Positions 1-11,545 of a stretch of DNA of 46,660 bases are shown one piece after another. The notes below the pieces were generated by a model that was given only the letters and a program-made list of their open reading frames with translations, made no database searches and had not been told where the DNA came from. A program made the translations under genes and the position numbers. The first letter of the stretch is position 1. Each line of letters opens with the position of its first letter. The DNA comes from Cylindrotheca closterium (taxonomy: Eukaryota; Bacillariophyta; Bacillariophyceae; Bacillariales; Bacillariaceae): NCBI GenBank assembly GCA_933822405.4, contig CAKOGP040002225.1, forward strand, positions 1 through 46,660, in the 5' to 3' direction.

Positions 1-772
1 ATTTGCTGTGCAATTGTATTATCATCATAGTTGAACAAAGAAGAAAAGAAAAAGTGGTGAGATCATGGTTCAGAAAGTAGATGCAATTGGAATGTTCAAG
101 AAAAACTTACCAGGAGAAATGAAGTGACGTCGTCGTCGTTGTCATGACAAAAATTGTCATTATGGGGTGAATTTCCATTGAGATGTTTGATGGGTTGTTC
201 GTGTGTTGTCGCACACTATTATCATCCTTCATCTTTTTCAAAGTCGTACCAAGAATGTACTTTTTAAGGGATCGCATTTCTGGGCTCTTGCCGATCATGG
301 ACACGCTTACGAGCCTCGGCCTGCCCATCCATTCAACAAAGACTGGAGGGAAGCATCCAAACTCAGCAAGCCATGAAATCGTCTGGTTTCGCGTCGCCGA
401 TGCAATCCTAGTGAGTGACCAATCCACTAGAAACCACAAAGGAAAACACTAGCCAGCCGAAGGATCCCTTATAAAAAATGTGCGACGACACATCAAGACT
501 TGCAGATTTGCTGTGCAATTGTATTATCATCATAGTTGAACAAAGAAGAAAAGAAAAAGTGGTGAGATCATGGTTCAGAAAGTAGATGCAATTGGAATGT
601 TCAAGAAAAACTTACCAGGAGAAATGAAGTGACGTCGTCGTCGTTGTCATGACAAAAATTGTCATTAAGGGGTGAATTTCCATTGAGCTGTTTGATGGGT
701 TGTTCGTGTGTTGTCGCACACTATTATCATCCTTCATCTTTTCCAAAGTCGTACCAAGAATGTACTTTTTAA
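1..772. repeat. Direct repeat of 267 bp (1-267 and 506-772)
   Basis: Bases 1-267 recur at 506-772 with an exact offset of 505 and only a few substitutions (for example attatggg versus attaaggg). Both copies stop agreeing right after a shared gtactttttaa. The left copy begins at the window edge, so the repeat may extend further out. The 238 bp between copies show no gene I can support. The second copy runs straight into the 3' end of the decayed acidic gene on the minus strand, so the duplication may have copied that gene's downstream flank. Confidence 0.9.
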
Positions 773-2277
773 ATGGCACAGTTTCGTCGATTTGCCACTC
801 GGCGACTGTATCGCCTTCCTTGTTCCGTCATGCCAGATCCCAAAGCTTCTGTGAAAGTATCCTCTGCATGTGGAATCAGAAGCTTGGCCCGTCGAAGGCT
901 GTAGCGCTTTCCAGACTCGGTCCATCCCGATCCCATCCCATCAGAAGGAATATCAATAGTAGCTGCGTTGTCAGATTCCTCGGGTGGTGGTACCGGAATG
1001 TTGTCATCGATGATAGTATCCTCCAAAGGATCCTCGGCAGAATCAATGCCGTCATCAATCAATCCAGCATCCAAAGACGATTCAATATCGCTAAAGTTGT
1101 CTTGTTCTTCTTCTTCTTCTGGATCTTCAAAATGACAGGTAGCAAAGGAGTGAATTGTTCATTGATTTGTTTGGCCCATTCTGTAGCAGAAGTTGGAACC
1201 GAAGATGAATTCAATTTGCGACGCTTGGTGGCCCTCGATGCAACAAGGCATTAAGTTGCGGTTCTCTTGAGTGACAGTTGTGGTGCTTCATCTTGCATGT
1301 CATTAGGCTCGACGTTGCCGTCATCATCCAAATCCATTGGTACGGAAATATTGGAGAGCATGTCATCAAGGACGGTTCGAAGCAGTTGTCGGTGGTTCTC
1401 GAGCGCAATTGCAATGGTTTCAGAGTTGACATTGCCATCAATAAATCCAGTATCCAAAGATGAGTCAATGTCACTCAAATCTTCTTCTGCTGGATCTTCA
1501 ATAATGGTGGCAAGCACGGTAGGTTTGAACTTGAGCTTCCAGCGTCGGGCATTCCGTCTCTTGATCTTGCGTTCAATTTGATGAAGTAGCTGTCTTCAGG
1601 ACTTCAGCTCTTCCTCGTCGGGAATGAAGTTTCTCCTTCAAGTCTTAGGGGCAAATTGGACTCGGCTTGAAGAGGTTGGTTTGGGTGATCCCCAATCTTG
1701 TCTTGAAGGACAAAGAATGGACACAGGAGTATGTGGAACGAATCACTGTGTTCTCTATCTCTGGAATTACTTCGTCGTGAAGTTGAATGCGCCACTGAAT
1801 CAGACCCCAGCATTCCCTGCGAGATTGTAGCTCTTGCTTGTTTGGGACAAAGGTTCAACGAAAGATTTTGGCAAAACGGACACGGTTTGGTTTTCTGGTG
1901 AACACACCAAACCAACTTTGGTTTTTCTTGCGATGAGACAACCCTCCTGGACAACGAAGAATGGAAACAGGAGGCTGTTGTCGGTTGCAGCTCCGTTGCT
2001 CGCAAAGTGCTTGATAGCTTCGGTATAGGTCGAGCGCCATGTACCAAAGTAACAAGAGCGCCGCCGCACAAACCAAACCGGCTGCAATGGTTTCTCGAAC
2101 GGTTTGAGTGACGATCAAAGGCATCCGAACAGGCAATCGAAAGAAGCTGATGCCTGCTTGAATGATGTATTCTTGATTGACGATGATGGTAGTGATGTAG
2201 TTGATGTAGTTGATAATAGTGTTGGTCATGTTGATGTTTGGTCTAGTTGGTGTATTGGTTGGTGTAAAGAATTTCAT
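769..2277 (-). pseudogene. Decayed or multi-exon acidic membrane protein gene
   Basis: Protein-like segments lie on the minus strand in different frames. From ATG 2277 an open frame of about 140 aa to 1855 carries one membrane segment (TIAAGLVCAAALLLLWYMAL). A second frame to 1251 has a basic stretch (ERKIKRRNARRWKLKFKP) followed by an acidic module, EDPAEEDLSDIDSSLDTG. A third, 1253-1130, reads ATKRRKLNSSSVPTSATEWA. A fourth, ending at 769, holds a second acidic module, EDPEEEEEQDNFSDIESSLD. The two acidic modules are clearly related, so the gene contained an internal duplication. Stops and frame changes between segments have no good splice sites that I could find, so I favour a pseudogene. 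An intact multi-exon gene is still possible. I do not recognise the family. Confidence 0.4.
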
Positions 2278-2669
2278 AATGTAAGTTGTGAGGTGTGTGT
2301 GTGAAAACAAAACGTTCAGCCCGAGCGGTTGGAGAAAAAGCGGTGTGTGTTCGCGGAGTCTCCACGCTTGACTCCTTCGAATCAATCTAGCAATACAGTA
2401 TTTGAAAATGCTGATGCTGATTCTAAAGTAAGGTGCTGGAAGGTTGGAACATTATCAATTATGATGATGTGATGTCAACCATGCGCATCTTCAATATCAT
2501 CTTGCACCTGCTCGTTATCTTACTGTATTGTTGCGATTTCGATTTGGCTATGGTTGGCCCTCCACCTCGTGATTGAAGTTATTCGTGACTTGGCGTCCTG
2601 CCAAGTGAAAGCGAACGAAAAGTCAAATTCGTCTGGTCAACCATCCGAATATTCCCTTGATATTTCTTG
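2278..2669. other. Intergenic, no gene seen
   Basis: This stretch of about 390 bp lies between the decayed acidic gene and hairpin element A. No convincing coding frame or repeat is visible. It would hold the promoter of the minus-strand gene that starts at 2277, if that gene is still expressed. Confidence 0.5.
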
Positions 2670-3085
2670 CGACACGTAGACCGTAGCAAAAGTTCGATCA
2701 CATTGACTACATCAGTTGGCATACGGTCGAAGGCCGTAACGGCCTTCGCCAATAGTCATTGTCCTCCTACCGGTACGATAGAGAGGCAAGGACAGCTCAG
2801 TTTATTACAGTGGTTTGATTTTGATACGTCTATTATCAATATCAATTCATTTTTCTTTTCCACCATCATCCACCCTATTGGGCACCATCGCCTTTCTTCT
2901 ATGCGGTGATGGTGCCCAGTAGGCAAGCAGGTCTCAGAAATCCTGTTGACGGGATTCCTGAGATTGTTCTTCCGGGTCCCCCTATTGACCCGGAATCTTC
3001 ACACCAAAACAACTCACCGGTCAGACAGATCCAAGACGAACACCAAGCGGAAGGTGCAAGTAGGCTATCTCAGATAGCCAGGTCA
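2670..3085 (+). repeat. Hairpin-array element, copy A
   Basis: The element holds five successive self-complementary blocks. H1 is 2728-2748 (cgaaggccg with its inverted copy). H2 is 2874-2923, a 16-bp stem closed by cctattggg and cccagtagg. H3 is 2932-2963 (tctcag ... ctgaga). H4 is 2969-2995 (ttccgggtc / gacccggaa). H5 is 3063-3079 (ggctat ... atagcc). A pyrimidine tract precedes H2. Linkers such as agtaggcaagca and cttcacacca are shared with copies B and C, while the stems differ. No protein is encoded. It lies about 150 bp upstream of the WDR83-like gene. Confidence 0.75.
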
Positions 3086-3232
3086 ATTCAGAAAAGGTTG
3101 TCCATTGCGGTTCCATTTGATCAGAAAAGGTCGTCCATCCACTATATTTATAATACCTGTATCCACAGTAATTTTCAAACCTGAGTGCATAGTCCTACGG
3201 TATTACAGTCAAACAAAAAACATCACCAATAC

Positions 3233-4414
3233 ATGAAAGAATTCAAAGTTGAACGAACGCTTGGCACAAATGTCCAAGTAGTCCGCTTTACTGCGGACGG
3301 TCGATATTGTTTGACCGGAGAACGTCAATCTGTAACATTGTGGAATCCGTTCAAGAGTTTGGACGATAATGATGAGGGTGACGCCTTGCTGATTCAAACC
3401 TACAAATTGGGAATCACGCATCCAGTGACATCTATAACGACTACAGTAACCTCTTCCACAAAGGAACCGTCTTGGCTTGTTGCAGGAACCAACAAGACGG
3501 CAGTGGTGATGGATATGGTGACCAATCAAGTCGTCCGAAAGTTGCAAGGTACGATATGATCGTGATGATGAAGGATTGGTTTGCATTGCATTGCATTCTA
3601 TTGCGTATACTCATTCATTCATCTATTCATTCATTCATTGTTGCATGCCATTAGGGCAATTGGGAAGAGTCAATGTTGTCGAGTGCACGGATCATGGACA
3701 AGTATTGTTGACAGGATCCTACGATGGATCCGTATATTTGTGGGATGGTCGAGCCATTAATAACCACAAACCAGTCCAAATATTACACGAGGCCAAAGAT
3801 AGTATCATGGATATTCTACTAGAGCCACAGCATGTCATTCGAACGGGTTCCATTGATGGGACCATGCGGAGTTATGATATGCGCTATGGCCAATTGACCA
3901 ACGATGCCATGGGTGGGCCTATTGTGTCCATGGCCAAGACCAAGAGTGGGAGCGAGAATGCTTGTCTGGCAGTATCCTGTATGGAAGATTCCACGATACG
4001 GCTTGTCGATATTGGAAGTGGAGATTTGGTCAATACATATGAAGGCCATCACAAGGCGTCACAATTCAAGGTGGAGGTGGATGTATTAGCAAATGATAAA
4101 TGTGTGGGTGAGTGAAACTGGAGTATCTTGCTATTTTTGTGAACCACTTATAAAAAGATCTCTGGCGCTAACTCATTCCATTGTTGTCTCTTGGATTTTT
4201 TTGCATCTACATTGCTATAGTCACTGGCTCCGAGGATGGTTCCTGCATTCTCTACGATTTTGTTCGAGCTACCAAACTACAGTCATTTTCAAGTCGCAAC
4301 AATAGCAATAAACACAATCCCGTGTCTTCGGTACATGCACATCCAACACGATCGTCCTGCTTGCTCACGGCGACCTTTGATGGGGAAGCGACGTTATGGT
4401 CGAATGAATACTAA
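3233..4414 (+). CDS. WDR83: WD40-repeat protein, WDR83/MORG1-like
   Basis: Three exons (3233-3548, 3655-4107, 4221-4414) encode about 320 aa. Donors are gtacga and gtgagt, acceptors ttag and atag, and both junctions keep the frame. WD40 blades are visible throughout (SGSYDG-type turns: LLTGSYDGSVYLWD, IRTGSIDGTMRSYD, VTGSEDGSCILYDF). The order and spacing, especially the stretch around NQVVRKLQGQLGRVNVVEC and MRYGQL, follow WDR83 (MORG1), a seven-blade scaffold linked to MAPK signalling and to the spliceosome in other eukaryotes. The length matches the family (about 315 aa). I chose ATG 3233 because an in-frame GTG further upstream adds no conserved sequence. It is tail-to-tail with the M16 protease, with 76 bp between stops. 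Confidence 0.85.
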
Positions 4415-4490
4415 CGACAGAAAGTTGCATATTGACAGAAAAGGGACTGGGTGGAACAGTTGCTCTATTTTTTATCCGTTGTCGTCTATT

Positions 4491-7400
4491 CTAATAGACC
4501 TGGCTAAAGGTTTGATTCTTGCAGATCTCTTGAAATTTGTTGATCCGCTCATCATTGAAGTCACCGCACATTTCTTGGCTCAAATGTGGATTTTCAGAAA
4601 TCAACGAATTCACACTGACGACGTTGACTGAAAATCTTCGCCGCGTCCCTGAACCCTTTGGATACAACCACTTGTCATAGGCTTCCAATGCTTGATCTTG
4701 TGAAATGCCTCGCAGAGTAAGCACTTCATCAAGTTCGACTTGGAATTGGTATCTACCATCACGAATCTCGCTCCAAAAATGACCAGTTTGCTCGGACAAT
4801 GAATTGAAAGGCTCGAGTTTTTGCTTAGCAAGCCCAATCATTTGCTCGAAATAATCGTCGCGGCTCATCTTGGAAAGCAGCTCCCGAAAGTCGATTAGAA
4901 ACTTCTCGATCCTTGCGTTCACTTCTTCGGCCGACTTGGAAGCACTGACAACTCGAATCTGAATTCCAATGATTCCATCTGTCCAGCGGGAATCACATGA
5001 GACATGATATCCGAACTGGTCTGTTGTACGAACTTGATCAAATAGTGGTTCGTACATCTGTGGCAAACAGTGAGCTTGTGCCAATTTGATAACGTAGCAT
5101 CGGATACAAAAGAAAGTGCTTACCATTTCTACCAACAAATCGACCATGATCCGATCCAATGTGTTGTCTTCGCCTACCTGAATGTATACTTCGACAGCTT
5201 GGTTTGGTTCTTCTGGATCCATTGCTGCACATCGCAGCGTAATATCGGTAGCGCTTGGCACCTTGGTGACGAGGTGCTCTCGATACTCATCGCGAGCTAG
5301 TCCTACCGCCCCACCACTTGCTTCGAGTAGACGAATAATTTCGGATTGGGCATGTTGGGCATCAGATACATTGACATTCCCATGATACAGACCTTCAACA
5401 GCAATGTTTCCAAGCACCTCAGAGACTGTTTTCAGAAATGTTGGAATGTCTAGACTGGAAATTGCCTTGAGCTTCAAGTTCCATCTATTTGAGTTATCAT
5501 CCAAATGCCAAAAGACAATGCGAATATGAATCATTTTACATACCTTTTCATTTGAAGACCACAGGTCGGGTCTCAGACACTTGACTCGAACATCCGAAAC
5601 TAGGCTTGATGCCTTCATTCCAGCATTGGCATACCGCCGACTATTGATTTCCAGACAGAGATCAAAGAGATCCTTTTGTATTCCCCTTGGTAGCGTCGAG
5701 TTGTCTTCTCCTCGAAAGCTCAGGAGCGTATCGAGAACAATTCCAAACAGAGTCATCAACTTTTCGTCGAACCCGTGGACACGTATCGAGAATCCACCGT
5801 CAGTGGAAGACATTGAAGTGCTCAATTCGCACATGCTTGCCATGTATACGACTTCGTTCAACGATTCAGCGACAAGGCGGACAAGTAGATCTGAACAAGC
5901 CGAATGAAGGGGCGATTTTCCAGCATTTGCACAGCGTATTAGGATTCGAAGTTCAGCAATTGGCCTCTTGAAAACCTGGTCTTGCAAATGCCATAACTTC
6001 AAGACATTGGTATCACAAAGCAAGCTAGGGAGTTGCGAAGGGTGCAACCTGGGAGGAATGGAAGGGAACCCTGCCGATTCGTCATTGTCGTCTGGATCTG
6101 CATCTTGAGCCATTTCTTCTGTTACCATGGGGGTATCAACATCCATTGGGTCAATGTCAGTGGGGAGGGGTTTCAGCTGAAACTCAGTCGGCACAAATTT
6201 ATTCTGCTTTGGAAGAGATAGACTTGATTCCGGTGGGGGCAGCTGAGCTTGCGATATCGCTGTCCACTTTTGCTGCAACTCGTTGGGGATGTCCTGGCAC
6301 CAGTACTGAGTTCCAAAGAAAGGCTCTTGGAGCGGCATTATTCCTGTCGGATCAAAGAGACTATTCGTCAGTGGAGTATCAACTGCTGCAATTTTTTTGG
6401 ATGGTTTGGAATCTTCAAAGTCTGCGGATCTGCCAAATTTGGTCGATGTCAAGTCTATCCTTGAATTTGCAGGTGTAAAGTAACTCTCCAAAAGATCAGC
6501 GACTGCAACTGGATCGAACTCGTACAGGAGAGGAAGGGCATCAAGAAGTTTGTTGGCAGGCAAATCAAGGGCTGGCGCCATCATTTCGGCTAGATTTTCA
6601 ACCAAGTCCTCCGGCGATGGCTCATCTTCATATCGATACGACATCTCTTGCATCGCTTTTAACTCATCAAATAGAAATAGAGGAAGTCCTTTGTCGCAGT
6701 GATATCGGAGCATGCCAACGTAGCGATACACTTCCTCCACAATATCTTGCCAGTGCGTTACTCCTTCTTCGGAAAGCGTCATGGACACCATAAACAACGC
6801 ATGCGACGAAGCATTCTGACACGTTTACCGCGTTAGATATTCAAATCAAAAGTATTGCAATAAGCGCATGTCGGTTTTTACCTCATATCCCTCCGACCCG
6901 ACTCCAGCGCAAGCAGCTGTAGCCCAACCCCTGGACTTGAGAGCAGCAAGTAAGGATCCTTCCGCCTCATGACCAATCAAGTGTGCCAAGTAATCACATG
7001 GCTTCGATTTCCAAGACTTCATTTGTGACGGAACTTGCCAGGTAATAGTAATGGCGTGTCGATCTCTGACTGGAATAACGTAGTAGACCTTTTGTAGACT
7101 ACTACTGGTGAAAGGCATGCCGACATTCTTAATTTTTGGCTCATACTTGGCATCAAAAGAAAAGTCGGTCCCCTTTTGTGGGACATCCGAGAAGCTCTTG
7201 ACCACATAGTCTTGAAGCGCATCGAGCGAGTAGGCTCCAACCACAACCAAACGCATATTTGATGCGTAGTAATACTAAGATAGACAGCTTCTATCATGAG
7301 ACGATATGGTTCACAGAACAGACAAGATAGATTAGCAGGGAGCACTGACCTCGTTGTAGAATTCACGCAATATGGCCAATGGATCTGCATTTTTTGCTTC

Positions 7401-8345
7401 TGGAATCTCCTTTAAACTTTGGATGTTGCCCCAAGAAAATTGTGGCATTGGATGGTCTCCAAGACCATGACCACATGTATGACACATTAGCTGTTGCAGC
7501 CGACAACCATCCGAGTTCTACAATGTTTTCATAAAACAAAAAAAGTGAGTCCAATCTGCTGTTGGGCAATGCACCCAAGCGGAACCGCCATATGACCAAC
7601 CTTGACCAGCTGAAACTCGGATTCAATGCTATTTAGTTCTCGTTCCACAGAAGATTCCAGCATCAACGGCTCGATAAAAAATTGAGCAAAGATATCGAGG
7701 GCACCTTCCAAATGTTCTTGGGGGATATCGAAGAAATAGACTGTATGTTCGGATTCTGTGTATGCATTATCACTGCCGCCATGTTTCGAAATGTACTTGT
7801 CATAGGCATTTTCAGATGGGTACTTTCTGTATATTATTTGCATCAAGAGCAGGAAAACAGTCAGATTGCGTTTTCCAAAAGAGCACAAACACACGAAAGC
7901 AAACGTACTTGGATCCCATAAAGAGCAAGTGCTCCAAAAAGTGTGACAATCCTTGGACTTCTGGAGGGTCATACATGGATCCAACGCCAACAATCATGGC
8001 GGCAGCTGCACTTCGGATGCCGCCTCCTGCAGCTTCTGATTCTTCTTCATCAAATTCATCCTCGTCTTGTTCGTCCTCTATTTCTTCATCCAAACCATTA
8101 TCCACTGGTTCGTCTTCTTCCTCTGTTCCCGATTGTTTACTTTCGCTGTCACCTCCATCATCATCCATGGCCGATGATGATGATGATGATGATTGCTTAT
8201 TCTGGGCCATGGCCACCGTATCACTGACAAGTAGAGCTCGGAGTCCATTCGGCAACAGAATATGACGGTATTCTTTCTTGTCAAACGGGTTCCGAGATGG
8301 ATTCAAATCAGGTCCTTCCTGTACTTCATTTTGCAATGACATCAT
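4491..8345 (-). CDS. NRDC: M16 metalloprotease, nardilysin-like
   Basis: Six exons are supported: 8345-7909, 7826-7601, 7517-7350, 7274-6882, 6815-5124 and 5057-4491. All junctions keep the frame and give about 1160 aa, the length of nardilysin (insulysin is about 1020). Exon 1 carries the inverted zinc motif HFLEH near residue 135, and the downstream glutamate lies in ELNSIESEFQL near residue 214. An acidic Ser/Asp/Glu insert at about residues 50-107 sits just before the catalytic motif, as in nardilysin. The C-terminal half has the substrate-pocket motif RTTDQFGYHV. The intron 5123-5058 is 66 nt and stop-free, so it would be missed by simple frame reading. A possible GTATGT donor near 5543 lies in frame-conserved sequence and I left it unspliced. 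It likely cleaves peptides before basic residues. Confidence 0.88.
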
Positions 8346-8531
8346 TGCTGAGGGTATTGAGTGGATTGTGGTAGACGAGAGTAGTATAGATGCGATGATG
8401 AATTGAATACATTCGACCTGTTCGACTTCTCAAAGTCGCTAATTTCATTGACGGATTCAAAGATGTATGAGGGATGACAAAAGATAGTCCAAAGTCCGTC
8501 TGTATTATGTAATTCTGGGCATATTCAATTT

Positions 8532-11200
8532 CTAAAAGCAGTCCACAGTGGTGGCACAACTTGGTCCCAACTCGTACATGCAATACTGCGTGGTCCTCTT
8601 GTTCAAGTCTACTCTCTTCGAATCCAAATACAATTCAAATTTTCCAGGAAGAGCAATGTCATCACTGAACTTATCATGCAAAAGTACTCCGACACAAGAA
8701 GTACTTGGCAAGCATGTGCCATAGCGATACGTTGTAATTTTGTCTTTCCTTCCGCCATAGAAACCCCAAACATTTGTTTTCGATGAGTCGTCCAACGAGA
8801 AAGTTGAGCGATGACCTGCCAGTTCCAAAGGGTCATTTGGAATCGTGTTATTCTTAAAAATCGCCCTTGCGAAGTTCAATTTTGCGACGTCAGGTTCTTC
8901 TTCTCTATAGTTGTAAGCATCAAATGATGCCATGAGTTCTTTCATTTCCATGACCAGCATTTTCGTTTCTTCAGGCCAAAGATCGGTCCGCAACTCGATC
9001 ACCAATGACGTTTCGCCAGCTTCACACGGCATCTCAGAGGTTGGTTTGTTAAGTCGAGAAGATTCAGCGAAAAGCCTCTTTGCTGCTGCTTCGACCGATA
9101 AGTCTTTCAGCCCTTCAGGGTTTTCGAAAATATCAATTGTTTCGGAAACCAAAACAGGTAGGGCCTTCACTTCCAGATCTGGTTGAGTTGCATTGCCTTC
9201 TCCTGTCACTGGAAACCACATCAATTCTTCAGATGGCACCCATGTGTCTCCGGAAGTTTGTAATTCCATTGGGTGGCTGATGAGACTTGCATTGTACCTT
9301 GAATAGAATGGGTCAAACGTCGACAAACAGAAATGGAAGCAATCATCACGTCTTCGGGTGCAATTTTGTGCGCACTCAGTTTCATCATATCGCACTAAAA
9401 GCCATCGGTATCCATTGAATGCAAGGAACTCTAAATCGAAAGTTTCGTACACTGGGCGATCATGGACCCTTGAGCCGTCCTCCACTATCTTGTAGTATGG
9501 AGCATCGAATAGAACTCCGGTGGCTTCCAACGTGGCAAGCTCTTGCTCTTTGTAATCTGCAGCTTTGAAGGATTTGATCACAGCAACTTCGTCGCGAAGG
9601 GCTTTCTTCTTCTCCGCCTTTGGATCTTGTGCAAACCAATTTGCAGAGGAATGGGATAAAATGTCGTACTTATCTCCCAATTTCGGTTCATCATTGCTCC
9701 CTCGTAAGATCCAGTTGTCACAATTCAAGTCGGTAGTACTTCCCACCAAATCGAAACGCCATTCTTTCACTTTCATGCAGTAGAAGAAGAAGGCCCGTTT
9801 ACAATCGGGTATTCCACTGTCTTGACAATATTCTTTCTGATCTTTCTTTTCATAGACAATGATGCCTACGTCGGCATTTTTACCAAAAAGGTTTCGAATT
9901 GCTTGCTTGCGCGTGCCGACATAAGAACCTGAAAGAGTTCCAAGCCATGGGACAATAGCATCCGTGAACTGGATGTATACAATGTTGTCTCCATACACCC
10001 TATTCGTTTGACGATAAACCACAAGAACGAAGAGTGAGTACAGAACGAAAGCCATGAATACATGGGGCCATCGTTTCAGCACACGCCGTTTCGAAGTTTT
10101 TTCAAATCTTGTATTCGTGACCGCTCTTGCTGTGTCTTCCCCGGCGGACCATAGATATCCATTTTCAGCAAGCTTGAATGCAATCCCATCCAAATTGGTC
10201 ACGAATTCCATCGCAGTAAAGTTCAATAGCAAGTCAATGACGTCATTAGCTTGCATGATCAAAAGAAAGGTCAGGAGCATGCCAATAACCCCCGAAAGTA
10301 CTTGACTTATTGCTGCAAAGTAGCATTTTCCGGAAGAAATACCATCTTGTTAAGACTTCACCAACTCAGCGCTGTGGGCAAAGATAATTCTGTAATAGCA
10401 TCGAATAAAAAAAGGTCAGCAACATTTGAAACATATACCATTGAGAATTCAACAACAATAATAGATACGTACAAACCATCAAAGAAGTCTGCTTGCGAGT
10501 ACACTGTAATAGCAGTGGCCAAAATTTCAGCAGCTCGAGTCCATGGATCGACACCAATAGGAAGTTTGAATGGGTTTGCGGACCGCAACTGTGTGGAATT
10601 GGCAAAGATGATAAAGTAAATGCCCACCTGCAAGAGCAATGTCGCAAACGCAAACCAAAATGGAATGTAAAAGAGATCTCGTGATGTCCAATCCACCGAT
10701 CGGAAACAACATGATCCGGGCTTTGTTTCACTTTGTTTTGGACTGCTTCTAGCTCCAGTTCCAAGATCAGGATCGCTGCTTCCTACATCAATGGACAGCG
10801 TAGCGCTAGAACTGTTATGTGTGACAGCTGCGGGGTCTTTGTCTTTTGTGAAAACCTCAAACACTTTTGGGCACTTTGCGACCAAGAAGAAACTAGCAGT
10901 AGACTCGGGCAGTTTTTCTGTATCGGCAGTATCTGATGCCTTGTCAGTTTTCCAGTCCTTTTTAAGTACTGATGATGTTGATGCTCCGCCTGTATTGAAC
11001 TGCGCCTGCTGTTCCACAACAAGTTTCTCTAGAGTGCGATACTTCGATGCGGTTGCCTTTATCATCTGTTTCTCCATATTCTTCAGTTCCTTGTCATTGG
11101 ACTCTTTCAATCGAGTTTCCAAATCTTCCAATTTGGCAAGCAAATCGGCTTTGGTCAATGGGGCAGCTTCGTCGTCCATTATGCTTGTTCCAGTATCCAT
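8532..11200 (-). CDS. Diatom multi-pass membrane protein, unknown role
   Basis: Two long frames belong to one gene: 11200 to about 10360 and about 10330 to 8532. The N-terminus (MDTGTS...) is followed by a charged, probably coiled-coil stretch. Membrane segments follow near YIPFWFAFATLLLQVGIYF, GMLLTFLLIMQANDVIDLLL and HVFMAFVLYSLFVLVVY. The conserved LLNFTAMEFV motif resembles a multi-pass family I associate with diatoms. The long C-terminal part is probably extracytoplasmic: it has paired cysteines (CAQNCTRRRDDCFHFC) and NxS/T sites. The join near 10280-10480 is not resolved. A 52-nt intron with a GTTGGT donor fits one frame, but homology-like sequence lies in another, so a frameshift is possible. 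ATG 11281 would add 27 hydrophobic residues; I prefer 11200. Function unknown. Confidence 0.7.
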
Positions 11201-11545
11201 ACTGTACAACTTGAGTATTATGAATGGAATCCAGTAACCCAGAAATATGTCTGGAAGGCAAAGCCTCCATCCTACGGGCATCTGAAGTCATTGTCAGAGA
11301 AGGTCACTCTACTAGAAAAAAAAACTCCGATCAGTTTCAAGTTTGCATGTCGACGGCAAATGGATTCTGCAAATGTGACCTTTTTTATCGACTCCTTCGA
11401 TTTCTAATAAGTTCATCTTCAATATTCATATTGTACTAGGTATGCTCATCCATCCTGTTATGCAATTGCGGTCAAACTTTTTTTCAACAACAAGTACTAC
11501 CAGTTACCAGCTACCAGCTAAATACCACTCACAATAAACAATATC

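Noticed and set aside
2700..3080. Hairpins of element A considered as a terminator or riboswitch of the WDR83 gene
   Set aside because: The same structure occurs twice more in unrelated places and once inside a broken gene, so it is a dispersed element and not a gene-specific signal.
7943..8227. His/Leu-rich plus-strand frame
   Set aside because: It is a shadow of the acidic insert of the M16 protease.
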